Shown here: piece by piece, positions 40,925-52,098 of the stretch
Layout: the number at the start of each line of letters is the position of its first letter
How positions within the stretch are numbered: the first letter of the stretch is position 1
Source of the DNA: Catenulispora sp. EB89
GTDB taxonomy: Bacteria > Actinomycetota > Actinomycetes > Streptomycetales > Catenulisporaceae
Length of the DNA: 64,000 nucleotides
Direction: 5' to 3'
Assembly: GCF_041261445.1 (NCBI RefSeq)
Contig: NZ_JBGCCU010000028.1
Location: 95,646 to 159,645, forward strand
Notes under the pieces: generated by a model
What the model was told of the DNA's origin: nothing
Database searches by the model: none
The model's input: only the letters and a program-made list of their open reading frames with translations
Translations under genes and position numbers: made by a program

Positions 40925-41563
40925 ATGTTCGTCCGCAGCCTTTACATCACCTGCGACCCGGCGGACGTCGGCCCGGCCCTGGACGTGATCGCCAAGGCCG
41001 TCCCGGGGATGATGGCCGAGCAGCCCGGCTTCGACGGCATCGGGATCTTCGCCGACCGGGCGCTGGGCAAGATCCTCACCGGCTCCTGGTGGGAGACCGA
41101 ACAGGCCCTCAAGGACAGCGACGCGCAGCTCCGCGACCGGCGCACGGACATGCTGGCGCGGTTCGTCTCGACGATCACCACCACGAACCTGGAGGCCGCG
41201 GCCTACACCCGGCCGGCCTCGGCGGACAGCGGCGGCTTCCGGCTCCAGCGCATGGCGTTCGCCCCGGACCAGGCCGACCGGCTCGTCGAGGCCTTCAAGG
41301 AGATCGGCCTGCCCCGGCTGCAGTCCCTCGACGGCTTCCAGGGCGCCAGTCTGCTCCTGGACCGGGCCCGCGGCATGGCCGGCGTCAGCACCCTTTTCAG
41401 CGACCCGGACGCGCTCGCGGCCTCGCGCGGCCCGCAGGCCGCCATCCGGAAGGCGGCGTTCGAGCAGATGAAGGAGGGTGTCCAGCTGATCGCGCTGGAG
41501 GAGTTCGAGGTCGTGGAGCTCGACCTGCCGACGTCCAACCCGATCAAGCCGTCCGGGACCTGA
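40925..41563 (+). CDS. Tandem ABM-like (dimeric alpha-beta barrel) protein
   Basis: This 212-residue soluble protein appears to consist of two ferredoxin-like repeats of about 100 residues. The first (MFVRSLYITCDPADVGPALDVI ... MMAEQPGFDGIGIF ... GKILTGSWWETEQALKDSD) has the strand/helix pattern of antibiotic biosynthesis monooxygenase (ABM) proteins. The second (LQRMAFAPDQADRLVEAFKE ... FQGASLLLDRA) is similar. Many such proteins are not monooxygenases, so no reaction is assigned. RBS GGGAGGA precedes ATG 40925. Its promoter region holds twin palindromes. Confidence 0.7.
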   Translation: MFVRSLYITCDPADVGPALDVIAKAVPGMMAEQPGFDGIGIFADRALGKILTGSWWETEQALKDSDAQLRDRRTDMLARFVSTITTTNLEAAAYTRPASADSGGFRLQRMAFAPDQADRLVEAFKEIGLPRLQSLDGFQGASLLLDRARGMAGVSTLFSDPDALAASRGPQAAIRKAAFEQMKEGVQLIALEEFEVVELDLPTSNPIKPSGT

Positions 41564-41633
41564 GAGCGTGTGGCGCACATAACAGCAAGACCCGGCACGA
41601 AGGACCAGAGGTCGGCTTCGTAGAATCACCGCT

Positions 41634-42560
41634 ATGGGACAACCAGCCGTAGAAGTGACCGGCCTGGTCAAGAGGTACGGCGCCAAGACCGCGGTGGACG
41701 GCCTGGACCTGCGCGTGCAGACCGGGACCATCACCGCCGTGCTCGGCCCGAACGGGGCCGGCAAGACCTCCACGATCGAGTGCTGCGAGGGGTACCGCCG
41801 TCCCGACGGCGGCACCGTCCGCGTGCTCGGGCTGGACCCGATCGCCGAGGGCGAGCGGCTGCGGCCGCGGATCGGCGTGATGCTGCAGTCCGGCGGCATC
41901 TATCCCAGCGTGCGCGCCGCGGAGATGCTGAAGCACACCGCGAAGCTCTACGCGAACCCCCTGGACACCGACGCGCTGATCGAGCGCCTGGGCCTGGGCT
42001 CGGCCGGCCGCACCACCTTCCGGCGGCTGTCCGGCGGCCAGCAGCAGCGGCTCTCGCTGGCGCTGGCCGTGGTCGGGCGGCCGGAGCTGGTGTTCCTGGA
42101 CGAGCCCACGGCCGGCCTGGACGTGCAGGCCCGGCACGCCACCTGGGAGCTGATCGAGCAGCTGCGGCGCGACGGCGTCACCGTGGTGCTCACCACGCAT
42201 CTGCTGGACGAGGCCGAACGGCTGGCCGACACGGTGGCGATCGTGGACTCCGGCCGGGTGATCGCGCACGACACCCCGGCGGCGCTGGCCGCCGCGAACG
42301 GCACCGCGGACACCGCGATCCGCTTCACCGCACCCCCCGGCCTGGACCTGGCCGGGCTGCTGGCCACGCTGCCAGCCGGCCTGACCGCCGTCGAGCAGCC
42401 GCCCGGCGGCTACACCGTGGCCGGGGACATCACCCCCACCGCACTGGCGAAGGTGACCGCGTGGTGCGCCGCCAAGGACGTGATGCCGCAGGGACTGAGC
42501 GTGGGACGCCGTACCCTCGAAGACGTCTTCCTCGATCTCACCGGACGGGACCTCCGTTGA
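41634..42560 (+). CDS. ABC-2 type transporter ATP-binding protein
   Basis: This 308-residue ATPase is of the DrrA/CcmA type. Walker A is GPNGAGKTSTIE, the signature RRLSGGQQQRLSLAL, Walker B ELVFLDEPTAGLDVQAR and the H-loop TTHLLDEAERLAD. The C-terminal 80 residues are a regulatory extension typical of this group. It pairs with the membrane subunit encoded next, whose TTG start overlaps its stop. Drug or lipid export is the family role; the cargo is unknown. This pair sits beside COX15 in Streptomyces too, as I recall. Confidence 0.93.
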   Translation: MGQPAVEVTGLVKRYGAKTAVDGLDLRVQTGTITAVLGPNGAGKTSTIECCEGYRRPDGGTVRVLGLDPIAEGERLRPRIGVMLQSGGIYPSVRAAEMLKHTAKLYANPLDTDALIERLGLGSAGRTTFRRLSGGQQQRLSLALAVVGRPELVFLDEPTAGLDVQARHATWELIEQLRRDGVTVVLTTHLLDEAERLADTVAIVDSGRVIAHDTPAALAAANGTADTAIRFTAPPGLDLAGLLATLPAGLTAVEQPPGGYTVAGDITPTALAKVTAWCAAKDVMPQGLSVGRRTLEDVFLDLTGRDLR

Positions 42561-43393
42561 CGACCACCGCCTCCGCCGACGACACGGCCGACGACACCGG
42601 CGCCCTGAACGGCGCCCGCCGGGCCGCGGCCCTGAGCTTCACGCCGAAGCCGGGCGCCGCCCCGGCCCCCCGCATGATCCTCGCGCAGGCCGCGCACGAG
42701 GTCCGCCTGATGCTCCGCAACCCCGAGCAGCTGCTGCTGACCATAGTGATCCCGGCCCTGATGATGGTCCTGTTCTCCGGGGAGTCGCTGGTCGCGACCA
42801 CCGGCCCGGGCAAGCGCATCGACTTCTACGCCCCGGGCCTGTTCGGCGCGGCGGTGCTGTCGACGGCGTTCACCGGACTCGCGATCGCCACCGGCTTCGA
42901 GCGCCGCTACGGCGTGCTCAAGCGCATGGGCGCCACCCCACTGCCGCGCTGGGGGCTGATCGTGGCCAAGGCGCTGTGCGTGCTGTGCGTCGAGGTGATC
43001 CAGATCGCGCTGCTCTCGGCGATCGCCCTGGCCATGGGCTGGAAGCCGCACGGCAACCCGCTGGCGGTGGCGGTCCTGATCGTCCTGGCCACCGGCACCT
43101 TCGCCGGCCTGGCCATGCTGATGGCCGGCACGCTGCGCGCCGAGGCCACGCTGGGCCTGGCGAACTTCGTGTTCCTGCTGCTGCTGGCCGGCGGCGGCGT
43201 GATCATCCCGCTGTCCAAGTTCCCGTCGGGCGTCCGCCACGTGCTCGACGCCCTCCCGATCAGCGCCCTCACCAACGGCCTGCGCGACGTGCTCCAGCAC
43301 GGCGCCACGCTGCCCTGGGCGAACGTCGGTATCCTCGCCGCGTGGGCCGTGGCCGCGATCGCGGTGGCCGCCCGCACCTTCAAGTGGGAGTAG
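42557..43393 (+). CDS. ABC-2 type transporter permease
   Basis: This 278-residue membrane protein has a 40-residue cytosolic leader, an amphipathic segment (RMILAQAAHEVRLMLRNPEQLLL) and six helices. It has the ABC2-family signature GFERRYGVLKRMGATPLPRWGLI between helices 2 and 3 and ends in KWE. The start is TTG 42557, overlapping the ATPase stop as TTGA; no ATG or GTG lies in a better place and coupling explains the weak start codon. Partner of the preceding ATPase. Confidence 0.9.
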   Translation: MTTTASADDTADDTGALNGARRAAALSFTPKPGAAPAPRMILAQAAHEVRLMLRNPEQLLLTIVIPALMMVLFSGESLVATTGPGKRIDFYAPGLFGAAVLSTAFTGLAIATGFERRYGVLKRMGATPLPRWGLIVAKALCVLCVEVIQIALLSAIALAMGWKPHGNPLAVAVLIVLATGTFAGLAMLMAGTLRAEATLGLANFVFLLLLAGGGVIIPLSKFPSGVRHVLDALPISALTNGLRDVLQHGATLPWANVGILAAWAVAAIAVAARTFKWE

Positions 43394-43400
43394 CAGGACG

Positions 43401-44645
43401 ATGACGCAGACCGCCGGGGACGCCCCGGCCGGCAGCACGCTCAGCGACGACCAGGTGGAGGCGGCAGGCAGCGCGGCTCCGGCCGGCGAGGCGACGGTGC
43501 CGGCTCAGGCCGAGCGTGCCAGCGCCGACTCTGCCGCCGCCACGTCCGGCACGACCGGCACGACCGGCACGACCGGCACGACCGGCACCCTGAGCACCGC
43601 CGCAGCCCCGGCCGACCTCGCGACGGACCTCGCGACCGCCGCCGCCGCCGCCGCGCGCCCCGCCAGCCCGGCCCCCGCCAACCTCAAGGCCCCCGCCAAC
43701 CTCCTGGCCCGCGCCATCGCCTGGCGCACCACCCCGGCGATCCTCACCTGGACCTGCTTCGCGGCCCTGGTCGCCAACATCGGCATCATCGTCACCGGCG
43801 GCGCGGTCCGCCTCACCGACTCCGGCCTGGGCTGCCCGACCTGGCCCACCTGCACCGACGGCAGCCTGGTCCCGACCAGCCGGCTCGGCGCGTACGGCGT
43901 CGTGGAGTTCACCAACCGCATGCTGACCTTCGCGGTGTCGGTGGCGGTCGGCGCCGCGATCATCGCGTGCATGCGCTGGCACCCGCGCCGCGCGGTGCTG
44001 AACAAGTTGTCCTGGACGCTCTTCGTCGGCGTCGTGGTGCAGGCGGTCATCGGCGGCATCTCGGTGCGCACGCACCTGGCCCCGATCTGGGTCTCCCTGC
44101 ACATGCTGGTCTCGCTCGGCATGGTCGCGCTGTCCTACGTCCTGTGGGTCCGCAGCCGCGAGCCCAACGACGCCGCGCCGACGCCGACCGTGCAGCCCGT
44201 CCTGCGCCAACTCGGCTACGTCCTGACCGCCGGCGTCGGCGCGCTGCTCATCGCCGGCACCATCGTCACCGGCAGCGGCCCGCACTCCGGCGCCAAGCTC
44301 GGCGACCCGGGCAACAAGCGCTTCCCGCTCAGCCCCGCCAACGCCACGCAGCTGCACGCCGACCTGGTCTTCCTGGTCGTGGGCCTGACCGTGGCGCTGT
44401 GGTTCGGGCTGAAGGCGACCGGCGCCGGCCCCCGCGTCCTGACCGCGGTGCGCGACCTGTTCCTGCTCCTGATGGCGCAGGGCGTGATCGGCTACGTCCA
44501 GTACTTCACGCACCTGCCGGTGCTGCTGGTCGGCATCCACATGTTCGGCGCGGCGATCGTCTGGGCCGGGACGTGGCGGGTGCTGCTGGCGATGCGGGAG
44601 CGCAAGGCCGTGCCGGCCGCCACCGCCGCGGCCTCCGCCGCCTGA
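43401..44645 (+). CDS. ctaA: Heme A synthase (COX15/CtaA)
   Basis: This 414-residue membrane enzyme oxidises heme O to heme A for cytochrome oxidase. The core (about 108-400) has eight helices: VTGGAVRLTDSGLGCPTWPTC with its Cys pair, GVVEFTNRML, SLHMLVSLGMVALSY, a His in NATQLHADLVFL, and GIHMFGAAIVWAGTWR. The first heme-ligand position, which is His in B. subtilis CtaA (ExxHR), is Asn here (EFTNR). An extra 105-residue Ala/Thr/Gly-rich N-terminus includes four in-frame 9-bp repeats (43548-43583). It starts 7 bp after the permease gene and ends before a strong terminator. Works with ctaB at 47.5 kb. Confidence 0.92.
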   Translation: MTQTAGDAPAGSTLSDDQVEAAGSAAPAGEATVPAQAERASADSAAATSGTTGTTGTTGTTGTLSTAAAPADLATDLATAAAAAARPASPAPANLKAPANLLARAIAWRTTPAILTWTCFAALVANIGIIVTGGAVRLTDSGLGCPTWPTCTDGSLVPTSRLGAYGVVEFTNRMLTFAVSVAVGAAIIACMRWHPRRAVLNKLSWTLFVGVVVQAVIGGISVRTHLAPIWVSLHMLVSLGMVALSYVLWVRSREPNDAAPTPTVQPVLRQLGYVLTAGVGALLIAGTIVTGSGPHSGAKLGDPGNKRFPLSPANATQLHADLVFLVVGLTVALWFGLKATGAGPRVLTAVRDLFLLLMAQGVIGYVQYFTHLPVLLVGIHMFGAAIVWAGTWRVLLAMRERKAVPAATAAASAA

Positions 44646-44658
44646 TACACATACAAAC

Positions 44659-44695
44659 GTGCCCGGCCCGATGCTCGCGGGCCGGGCACTCTTGT
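44659..44695. terminator. Bidirectional terminator after heme A synthase
   Basis: A perfect 12-bp stem, GTGCCCGGCCCG (44659-44670) with 44678-44689, has a 7-base loop followed by TCTTGTTCC on the plus strand. It sits between the convergent ctaA and putative anti-sigma genes. Confidence 0.82.
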
Positions 44696-44705
44696 TCCTC
44701 CCGCG

Positions 44706-45677
44706 CTAGTTCTTCTGGGTCTCGTCGACGTAAGGCACCAGGTCACGCCGGGCCTGCTGGGCGAACTCGGCCGAGACCGTCAGCCCCCACCGGCCGTCCA
44801 TCAGGACCGCCTTGAGCTGGTCCTGCGTCAGCAGGGGTTCCTGCCGCGTCGGGTCGATCGGCGAACTGCCGGCCTGCGAGCCGTTCGGCGGGATGAAGTA
44901 GTTGGCCGCCGACAGCTCGACCGCCGTACCGTCCGGGAACGCCCGCACCGCGGCGTTCGAGATCGAGCCCTTGGTCGGCCCGCTCGGGTCCGCAGTGGCG
45001 TCACTGCGCAGATAGGTGAGAATGACGCTGCCGTCCGGCTGCGGGAACGACCGGCAGTCGTCGACGTTCGAGTCGATCGCCTCCTCCGTCGCGCAGTTCG
45101 TGTCGGCGAACTGGAACCGCTGGTTCTCGTTCAGGTCGCCCCACACCGTGGTCAGCCGGCCGCTGCCGTCGTCGAGCGACATCGACATGGCGACCCGCAC
45201 CCCCAGCTGGGCCGGGTTGTAGCTGTCCTGGCCGGCGAGGTTCGCCGTGACGAGCCCCGCCGGCAGCAGGCCCTTGACGATCTCGCCGGCTGAGCGCCCG
45301 TCCATCAGGACCCGGCCCGGCCCCGGGACCGGCGCGGGGTTGGCGGTGCCGCGCTTGTAGTACGCCCCGTTCTTACCGGCCGTCGTCGGCGTGGATGTGG
45401 CCGGCTGCGCCTTCGACGGCTTCGCACTCGGCGTCGACACGGCCACCCCGGGCGGCACGTCCCGGTTCCCCTTCGCCGCACCCCCCGATCCCCCGCCGAG
45501 CGCCACCGCCCCGGCCGCGACACCGAGCACCGCCACCACGCTCAGCGCGCCGGTGACGGCCCGGGTCCGCACCACCCGCGCCCGCGCCCCGGCGAACACC
45601 GCCGCCGGGCCTCCGGCGATCGGCGGTTCCGCACCGATCCCCTCGCCGAGCACATCCCTGATCTCGTTCTCGTTCAC
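44706..45677 (-). CDS. Single-pass membrane protein coupled to an ECF sigma factor (possible anti-sigma/sensor)
   Basis: This 323-residue protein has a cytosolic N-terminus of about 40 residues (NENEIRDVLGEGIGAEPP), one transmembrane helix (ALSVVAVLGVAAGAVALGG), a Ser/Thr/Pro linker and a roughly 200-residue extracellular domain with two Cys pairs (TNCATEE, DDCRSF). The start GTG 45677 overlaps the sigma gene stop (GTGA), the usual arrangement for a sigma partner. I see no zinc anti-sigma (HxxxCxxC) motif, so anti-sigma activity is inferred only from linkage. Confidence 0.75.
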   Translation of the reverse strand: MNENEIRDVLGEGIGAEPPIAGGPAAVFAGARARVVRTRAVTGALSVVAVLGVAAGAVALGGGSGGAAKGNRDVPPGVAVSTPSAKPSKAQPATSTPTTAGKNGAYYKRGTANPAPVPGPGRVLMDGRSAGEIVKGLLPAGLVTANLAGQDSYNPAQLGVRVAMSMSLDDGSGRLTTVWGDLNENQRFQFADTNCATEEAIDSNVDDCRSFPQPDGSVILTYLRSDATADPSGPTKGSISNAAVRAFPDGTAVELSAANYFIPPNGSQAGSSPIDPTRQEPLLTQDQLKAVLMDGRWGLTVSAEFAQQARRDLVPYVDETQKN

Positions 45678-46219
45678 GCTGTGGCTCCTTCCGAGCCGAT
45701 GCCGAGTCCGAGCCGGTCGTCCTGGAGCACCACGCGCAGCGAGGCCAGGGCCCTGGCGCTCTGGCTCTTCACCGTCCCCTGCGAGATGCCGAGCAGGGCC
45801 GCGGTCTCCTCGACGCTGCGGTCCTCCCAGTAGCGGAGCACCACCGTCGCCCGCTGCCGGGGCGGGAGGCCACGGAGCGCGGAGAGCACCGTGAGCTTGA
45901 GGTCGCTGTCCCCGCGGACGCGGTCGGCGCCGTCGGCGACTTCCACAGGCTCCGCCCACGACTTCTCCCGACGCCGCCACAGTCGGCGGTTCTCATCGAG
46001 GAAAAGCCGGAGCAGCACCTGCCGCGAGTAGGCGTCCAGGCTCTCCACGCGACGCCGCCGCGCGGCCACCACCACCTTGATCAGCGTTCCCTGAACAAGG
46101 TCCTCAGCCCGGTGCCAGTCCCCGCACAGCAGGTACGCCGTTCGGCGCAACGCCAGATACCGTCCCCGGACGAACTGTTCCAGTTCCTCCTCGACGGCCG
46201 CCCTATCTCCCCGCGCCAT
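45674..46219 (-). CDS. SigE-family ECF RNA polymerase sigma factor
   Basis: This 181-residue ECF sigma factor has region 2 (YLALRRTAYLLCGDWHRAEDLVQGTLIKV) that should bind core polymerase and the -10 element. Region 4 (LPPRQRATVVLRYWEDRSVEETAALLGISQGTVKSQSARAL) binds the -35 element. The motif set fits the actinobacterial SigE-like subgroup (not classical SigE). It is coupled to the downstream membrane protein, so a surface signal probably controls it. The target promoters are not apparent in the window. Confidence 0.92.
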   Translation of the reverse strand: MARGDRAAVEEELEQFVRGRYLALRRTAYLLCGDWHRAEDLVQGTLIKVVVAARRRRVESLDAYSRQVLLRLFLDENRRLWRRREKSWAEPVEVADGADRVRGDSDLKLTVLSALRGLPPRQRATVVLRYWEDRSVEETAALLGISQGTVKSQSARALASLRVVLQDDRLGLGIGSEGATA

Positions 46220-46310
46220 CCGCTGTCCCCTCCGACCGGCTCAATCTTCTGTCACCGGTCCTTGAGGGGTCGGGCTGAGCGCGGGGTTGCTCGGGGCGGG
46301 AGACTTTTCC

Positions 46311-47513
46311 CTAAACCCCCGGCGCCGCCACCACGAGATCGGCGATCCCCGAAGCCTCGACCCGCCCCTCCCGCGCCGGCACGAAGCACGATTCGCCCTG
46401 GGTGAGCGTCAGCGCCCCCCGGGTCCCGCGCAGCTCGACCTCGCCGGACAGCGCCAGCACGATCCGCGGGCCGGTGCCGGGGATCTCCACGCGCAGCGTG
46501 GTGCCGGTGTCCAGCGTCGCGCGGTAGAGCCGGAACTCCGGCGCCGGCGTGTCGAACTCCTCGACCCCCACGCCGATCGCCGTGCCGTGCCGCACCGGGA
46601 CCGGCACCGAGGCGTCCATCACCCGCAGCAGCTCGGCGACGTCGATGTGCTTCGGCGTCAGCCCGGCGCGCAGCACGTTGTCGGAGTTGGCGAGCAGCTC
46701 GATCCCGGTGCCGTGCAGGTACGCGTGCAGCCCGCCGGCCTCCAGGAAGACGGCCTCGCCGGGCTTGAGCACGACCCGCTTCATCAGCAGCATCGCCACC
46801 AGGCCGATGTCGCCCGGGAAGTCCTCGGCGACGCGCAGCACCGCCGCGAAGTCCTCCGCGAGCTCGCCGCCCTTGTCCGCCCCGACCCGACAGGCCTCGA
46901 CGACGCTCGCCACCAGCTCCTCGCGGGTGTCCGCGGGCCACTCCAGCAGCCGGCCGATGGCGGCGGCCACGGTGGCCGGCTCCGGCCGGTCCGCAAGCGC
47001 CGCCCGCACCGGGTCCAGCGCCTCGGCGCCCAGCTCGACCAGCTCGGCGAGCACGCGCTCGGCGTCCTCGGCGGTGCGGCAGCCGGCCAGCGCCTCGAAG
47101 GCGGTGAGCGCCATCAGGATCTCCGGCTTGGGCCAGTCGTCCGCGTAGTTGCGGTTCGGGTCGCCGGCCGCCAGCCCGCGCTCCTGCTCGGCGGCGTAGC
47201 CGGCCTCGGCCTGCGCGCGCGTGGGATGCGTCTGGATGGACAGCGCCTTCGCCGACGACAGCACCTTGAGCAGGAACGGCAGCCGGTTCTTGAACCTGGC
47301 GGCGACCTGCGGGCCGAGCATCCCCACCGGGTCGGCGGAGACGAAGTCGAGCAGCGTGGCCTCACCGCCGTCGATCCGGGACGGCGCCGTCGGGTGCGCG
47401 CCCATCCACAGCTCGGCCTCCGGCTGCCCGGAGGGCTCGCGGCCTAGCAGTTCGCTGATGGCGCTGGGCGATCCCCAGGCGTAGTGCTGCGTGGTGTTGG
47501 TGAGCCGATACAC
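46311..47513 (-). CDS. manA: Mannose-6-phosphate isomerase, class I
   Basis: This 400-residue type I phosphomannose isomerase interconverts mannose-6-P and fructose-6-P. Zinc ligands lie in KALSIQTHPTRAQAEAGY (Gln and His) and a Glu region, with FLEAGGLHAYLHGTGIELLANSDNVLRAGLTPKHID (read in pieces) carrying the second His and the conserved NSDNVLRAG motif. It starts NTTQHYAWGSPSAI. It could link the alpha-mannosidase and ROK kinase 12-16 kb away to glycolysis, and also serve GDP-mannose synthesis. It sits alone between ctaB and the sigma gene. Confidence 0.93.
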   Translation of the reverse strand: MYRLTNTTQHYAWGSPSAISELLGREPSGQPEAELWMGAHPTAPSRIDGGEATLLDFVSADPVGMLGPQVAARFKNRLPFLLKVLSSAKALSIQTHPTRAQAEAGYAAEQERGLAAGDPNRNYADDWPKPEILMALTAFEALAGCRTAEDAERVLAELVELGAEALDPVRAALADRPEPATVAAAIGRLLEWPADTREELVASVVEACRVGADKGGELAEDFAAVLRVAEDFPGDIGLVAMLLMKRVVLKPGEAVFLEAGGLHAYLHGTGIELLANSDNVLRAGLTPKHIDVAELLRVMDASVPVPVRHGTAIGVGVEEFDTPAPEFRLYRATLDTGTTLRVEIPGTGPRIVLALSGEVELRGTRGALTLTQGESCFVPAREGRVEASGIADLVVAAPGV

Positions 47514-47545
47514 CCTGGAAAGGGTACAGGTGCCTCAGCGAACCC

Positions 47546-48532
47546 TCAGTGAACGAGAGGGCTCACCGCGGCGGCCACGAACAGCAGCGCCAGATACATG
47601 TTCGAGAAGTGGAACAGGCGCATCGGCAGCAGCGCCGCGCCGTCCTTGCCCGAGCGCGCCCGCAGGTCCAGGCGGTGCGCCTCGACCAGGAACACCACGC
47701 CGAGCACGGCCGCCGCGATCGGGTAGACCAGGCCGGTGTGCCCGATCGGCCACAGCAGCAGCGAGCAGGCCACGGTCGCGTAGGAGTACCAGACGATCTG
47801 CCTGGTCACCTCGCGGGCCGGGGCCACCACCGGCAGCATCGGCACGTTCGCCGCCGCGTAGTCCTCGCGGTAGCGGATGGCCAGCGCCCAGAAGTGCGGC
47901 GGCGTCCACAGGAACACGACCATGAACAGCACCACCGGCGCCCACGCCAGCCGGTCCGTCGCCGCGGTCCAGCCGATCAGCGCCGGGAAGCAGCCGGCCG
48001 CGCCGCCCCAGACGATGTTCTGCGGCGTGCGCCGCTTGAGCACCATCGTGTAGACGAGCACGTAGAAAGCGTTCGCCGCGAGCGCCAGGCCCGAGGAGAG
48101 CCAGTTCACCGCGAACCCGAGCCAGAGCGTGGACACCACGCCGAGCACGAGCCCGAACACCAGAGCGTCCCGCGGCGTCACCGACGCGGCCGGCACCGGG
48201 CGGCGCCGGGTGCGGCGCATCTCGGCGTCGATGTCGCGGTCCACGTAGCAGTTCAGCGCGTTGGCGCTGCCGGCGGACAGGTAGCCGCCGATCGTCACGG
48301 CGATCACCGGCCACAGCGCCGGCACGTGGCGCAGCGCCAGGAACATCACCGGGATGGTGGTGACCAGCAGCAGCTCGATGATGCGCGGCTTGGTCAGGGC
48401 GACGTAGGCCTTGACGACCGCCATCGTGTGCCCGCCGCGGTCTGCCCCCACCGGCTCCACAGAGGGAGTGACGGTCCGGGACGGAGCCGTGGCCGGGGGA
48501 GTCTCGACCGTGGTCAAAAGCCCGTCCTCCAT
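47546..48532 (-). CDS. ctaB: Protoheme IX farnesyltransferase (heme O synthase)
   Basis: This 328-residue UbiA-superfamily prenyltransferase adds a farnesyl group to heme B, giving heme O. The first Asp motif is [19 protein letters not shown], and the second conserved loop reads [16 protein letters not shown]; nine hydrophobic helices fit the family. A 40-residue N-terminal extension precedes [17 protein letters not shown]. It is divergent from tkt, as in Streptomyces. Its product is the substrate for the heme A synthase encoded at 43.4 kb. Confidence 0.95.
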   Translation of the reverse strand: MEDGLLTTVETPPATAPSRTVTPSVEPVGADRGGHTMAVVKAYVALTKPRIIELLLVTTIPVMFLALRHVPALWPVIAVTIGGYLSAGSANALNCYVDRDIDAEMRRTRRRPVPAASVTPRDALVFGLVLGVVSTLWLGFAVNWLSSGLALAANAFYVLVYTMVLKRRTPQNIVWGGAAGCFPALIGWTAATDRLAWAPVVLFMVVFLWTPPHFWALAIRYREDYAAANVPMLPVVAPAREVTRQIVWYSYATVACSLLLWPIGHTGLVYPIAAAVLGVVFLVEAHRLDLRARSGKDGAALLPMRLFHFSNMYLALLFVAAAVSPLVH

Positions 48533-48843
48533 GGATACCTGATTCGGACAACACGCAACTTTAAACCGTCCCCCTCGCAGCTTTTGCGCCGGGTCGCCTT
48601 ATCGCGCATTGAGTCGTCCAACCGTCGTAGATCAAATACGCCGCGCAGGTATATGAGGACTCCACCACTGCTGTTCACTAAGGGTTAGCCCGGGCGTACG
48701 CGTCCACCTGCTGACTGGGAACGCGATGCCTCTGAGGTCCGAGTAGGCTGGCGAAACGAGATCTGAATCATGTTGCGCAGGGGTCCCACCGGCTGTACCC
48801 GAGCGTGGGGCCTCGGCGCGTGAACTGCGAAGGAGCGCTTCCG
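48533..48843. other. Divergent ctaB/tkt control region
   Basis: 311 bp without a gene. Promoters for ctaB (leftward) and the pentose-phosphate operon (rightward) must lie here. TTGAGT near 48610 and TAGGCT near 48746 look like promoter elements, but I cannot pair them with good spacing. AAGGAG (48830-48835) is the tkt ribosome binding site, 8 bases before GTG 48844. Confidence 0.5.
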
Positions 48844-50970
<2,127 letters not shown>

Positions 50971-50997
50971 TTTTTGAGTGAAGAGGGAGAAGACGAG

Positions 50998-52098
50998 ATG
51001 ACGAACAAGAATCTGGACACGCTGTCCGGAGCCGGAGTCGCGATCTGGCTGGACGACCTGTCCCGCGCGCGCCTGCAGTCCGGCAACCTGGCCTCGCTGA
51101 TGGCCGAGAAGAACGTGGTCGGCGTGACCACCAACCCGACGATCTTCCAGAAGGCCATCGTCGGTTCCGAGGTCTACACCGAGCAGCTCACGGACCTCGC
51201 GGTGCGCGGGGTCACCGTCGACGAGGCGATCCGCATGATCACCACCGCCGACGTGCGGGCCGCGGCCGACGTGCTGCGCCCCGCCTACGACGCCTCCGAC
51301 CTGCAGGACGGCCGGGTCTCGATCGAGGTCGACCCGCGGCTGGCGCACCAGACCGCGCCGACCGTGGCCGAGGCCAAGCAGCTGTGGTGGCTGGTGGACC
51401 GGGAGAACCTGTTCATCAAGATCCCGGCGACCCGCGAGGGCCTGCCGGCCATCACCGCGGTGCTCGGCGCCGGCATCAGCGTGAACGTGACGCTGATCTT
51501 CTCGCTGGAGCGCTACCGCGCGGTGATGGAGGCCTTCCTGGCCGGGATCGAGCAGGCCAAGGCGAACGGCCACGACCTGGGCAAGATCGCCTCGGTCGCG
51601 TCGTTCTTCGTGAGCCGGGTCGACACCGAGATCGACAAGCGCCTCGAGAAGCTCGGGAAGACCGAGCTCAAGGGCAAGGCCGGCGTCGCGAACGCCCGCC
51701 TGGCCTTCGAGGCCTACGAGGAGGTCTTCTCCTCGGACCGCTGGACCGCGCTGGCCGCCGCCGGCGCCAAGCCGCAGCGTCCGCTGTGGGCCTCCACCGG
51801 TGTGAAGGACCCGGCGTACGTGGACACCATGTACGTGGACGACCTGATCACCCGCGGCGTGGTGAACACCATGCCGGAGGCGACGCTGGACGCCGAGGCC
51901 GACCACGGCAAGCCGTCCGAGGACTCGATCCGCGCGCACTACGCCGAGTCCCACAAGGTCCTTGAGGACCTGGCCGCGGCCGGCGTCTCCTACGACGACG
52001 TCGTCCAGCTGCTGGAGGACGAGGGCGTCGACAAGTTCGAGGTCTCCTGGAAGGAACTCCTCGACTCGGTCCAGGGCGAATTGGACAAGCTCCGGTGA
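50998..52098 (+). CDS. tal: Transaldolase
   Basis: This 366-residue actinobacterial-type transaldolase has [14 protein letters not shown] near the start, [13 protein letters not shown], then [10 protein letters not shown] and the Schiff-base Lys in [30 protein letters not shown] follows. It exchanges three-carbon units between sedoheptulose-7-P and glyceraldehyde-3-P. ATG 50998 follows an AGAGGGAGAAG site. It lies 27 bp after tkt and its stop overlaps the zwf start (GTGA). Confidence 0.96.
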   Translation: MTNKNLDTLSGAGVAIWLDDLSRARLQSGNLASLMAEKNVVGVTTNPTIFQKAIVGSEVYTEQLTDLAVRGVTVDEAIRMITTADVRAAADVLRPAYDASDLQDGRVSIEVDPRLAHQTAPTVAEAKQLWWLVDRENLFIKIPATREGLPAITAVLGAGISVNVTLIFSLERYRAVMEAFLAGIEQAKANGHDLGKIASVASFFVSRVDTEIDKRLEKLGKTELKGKAGVANARLAFEAYEEVFSSDRWTALAAAGAKPQRPLWASTGVKDPAYVDTMYVDDLITRGVVNTMPEATLDAEADHGKPSEDSIRAHYAESHKVLEDLAAAGVSYDDVVQLLEDEGVDKFEVSWKELLDSVQGELDKLR

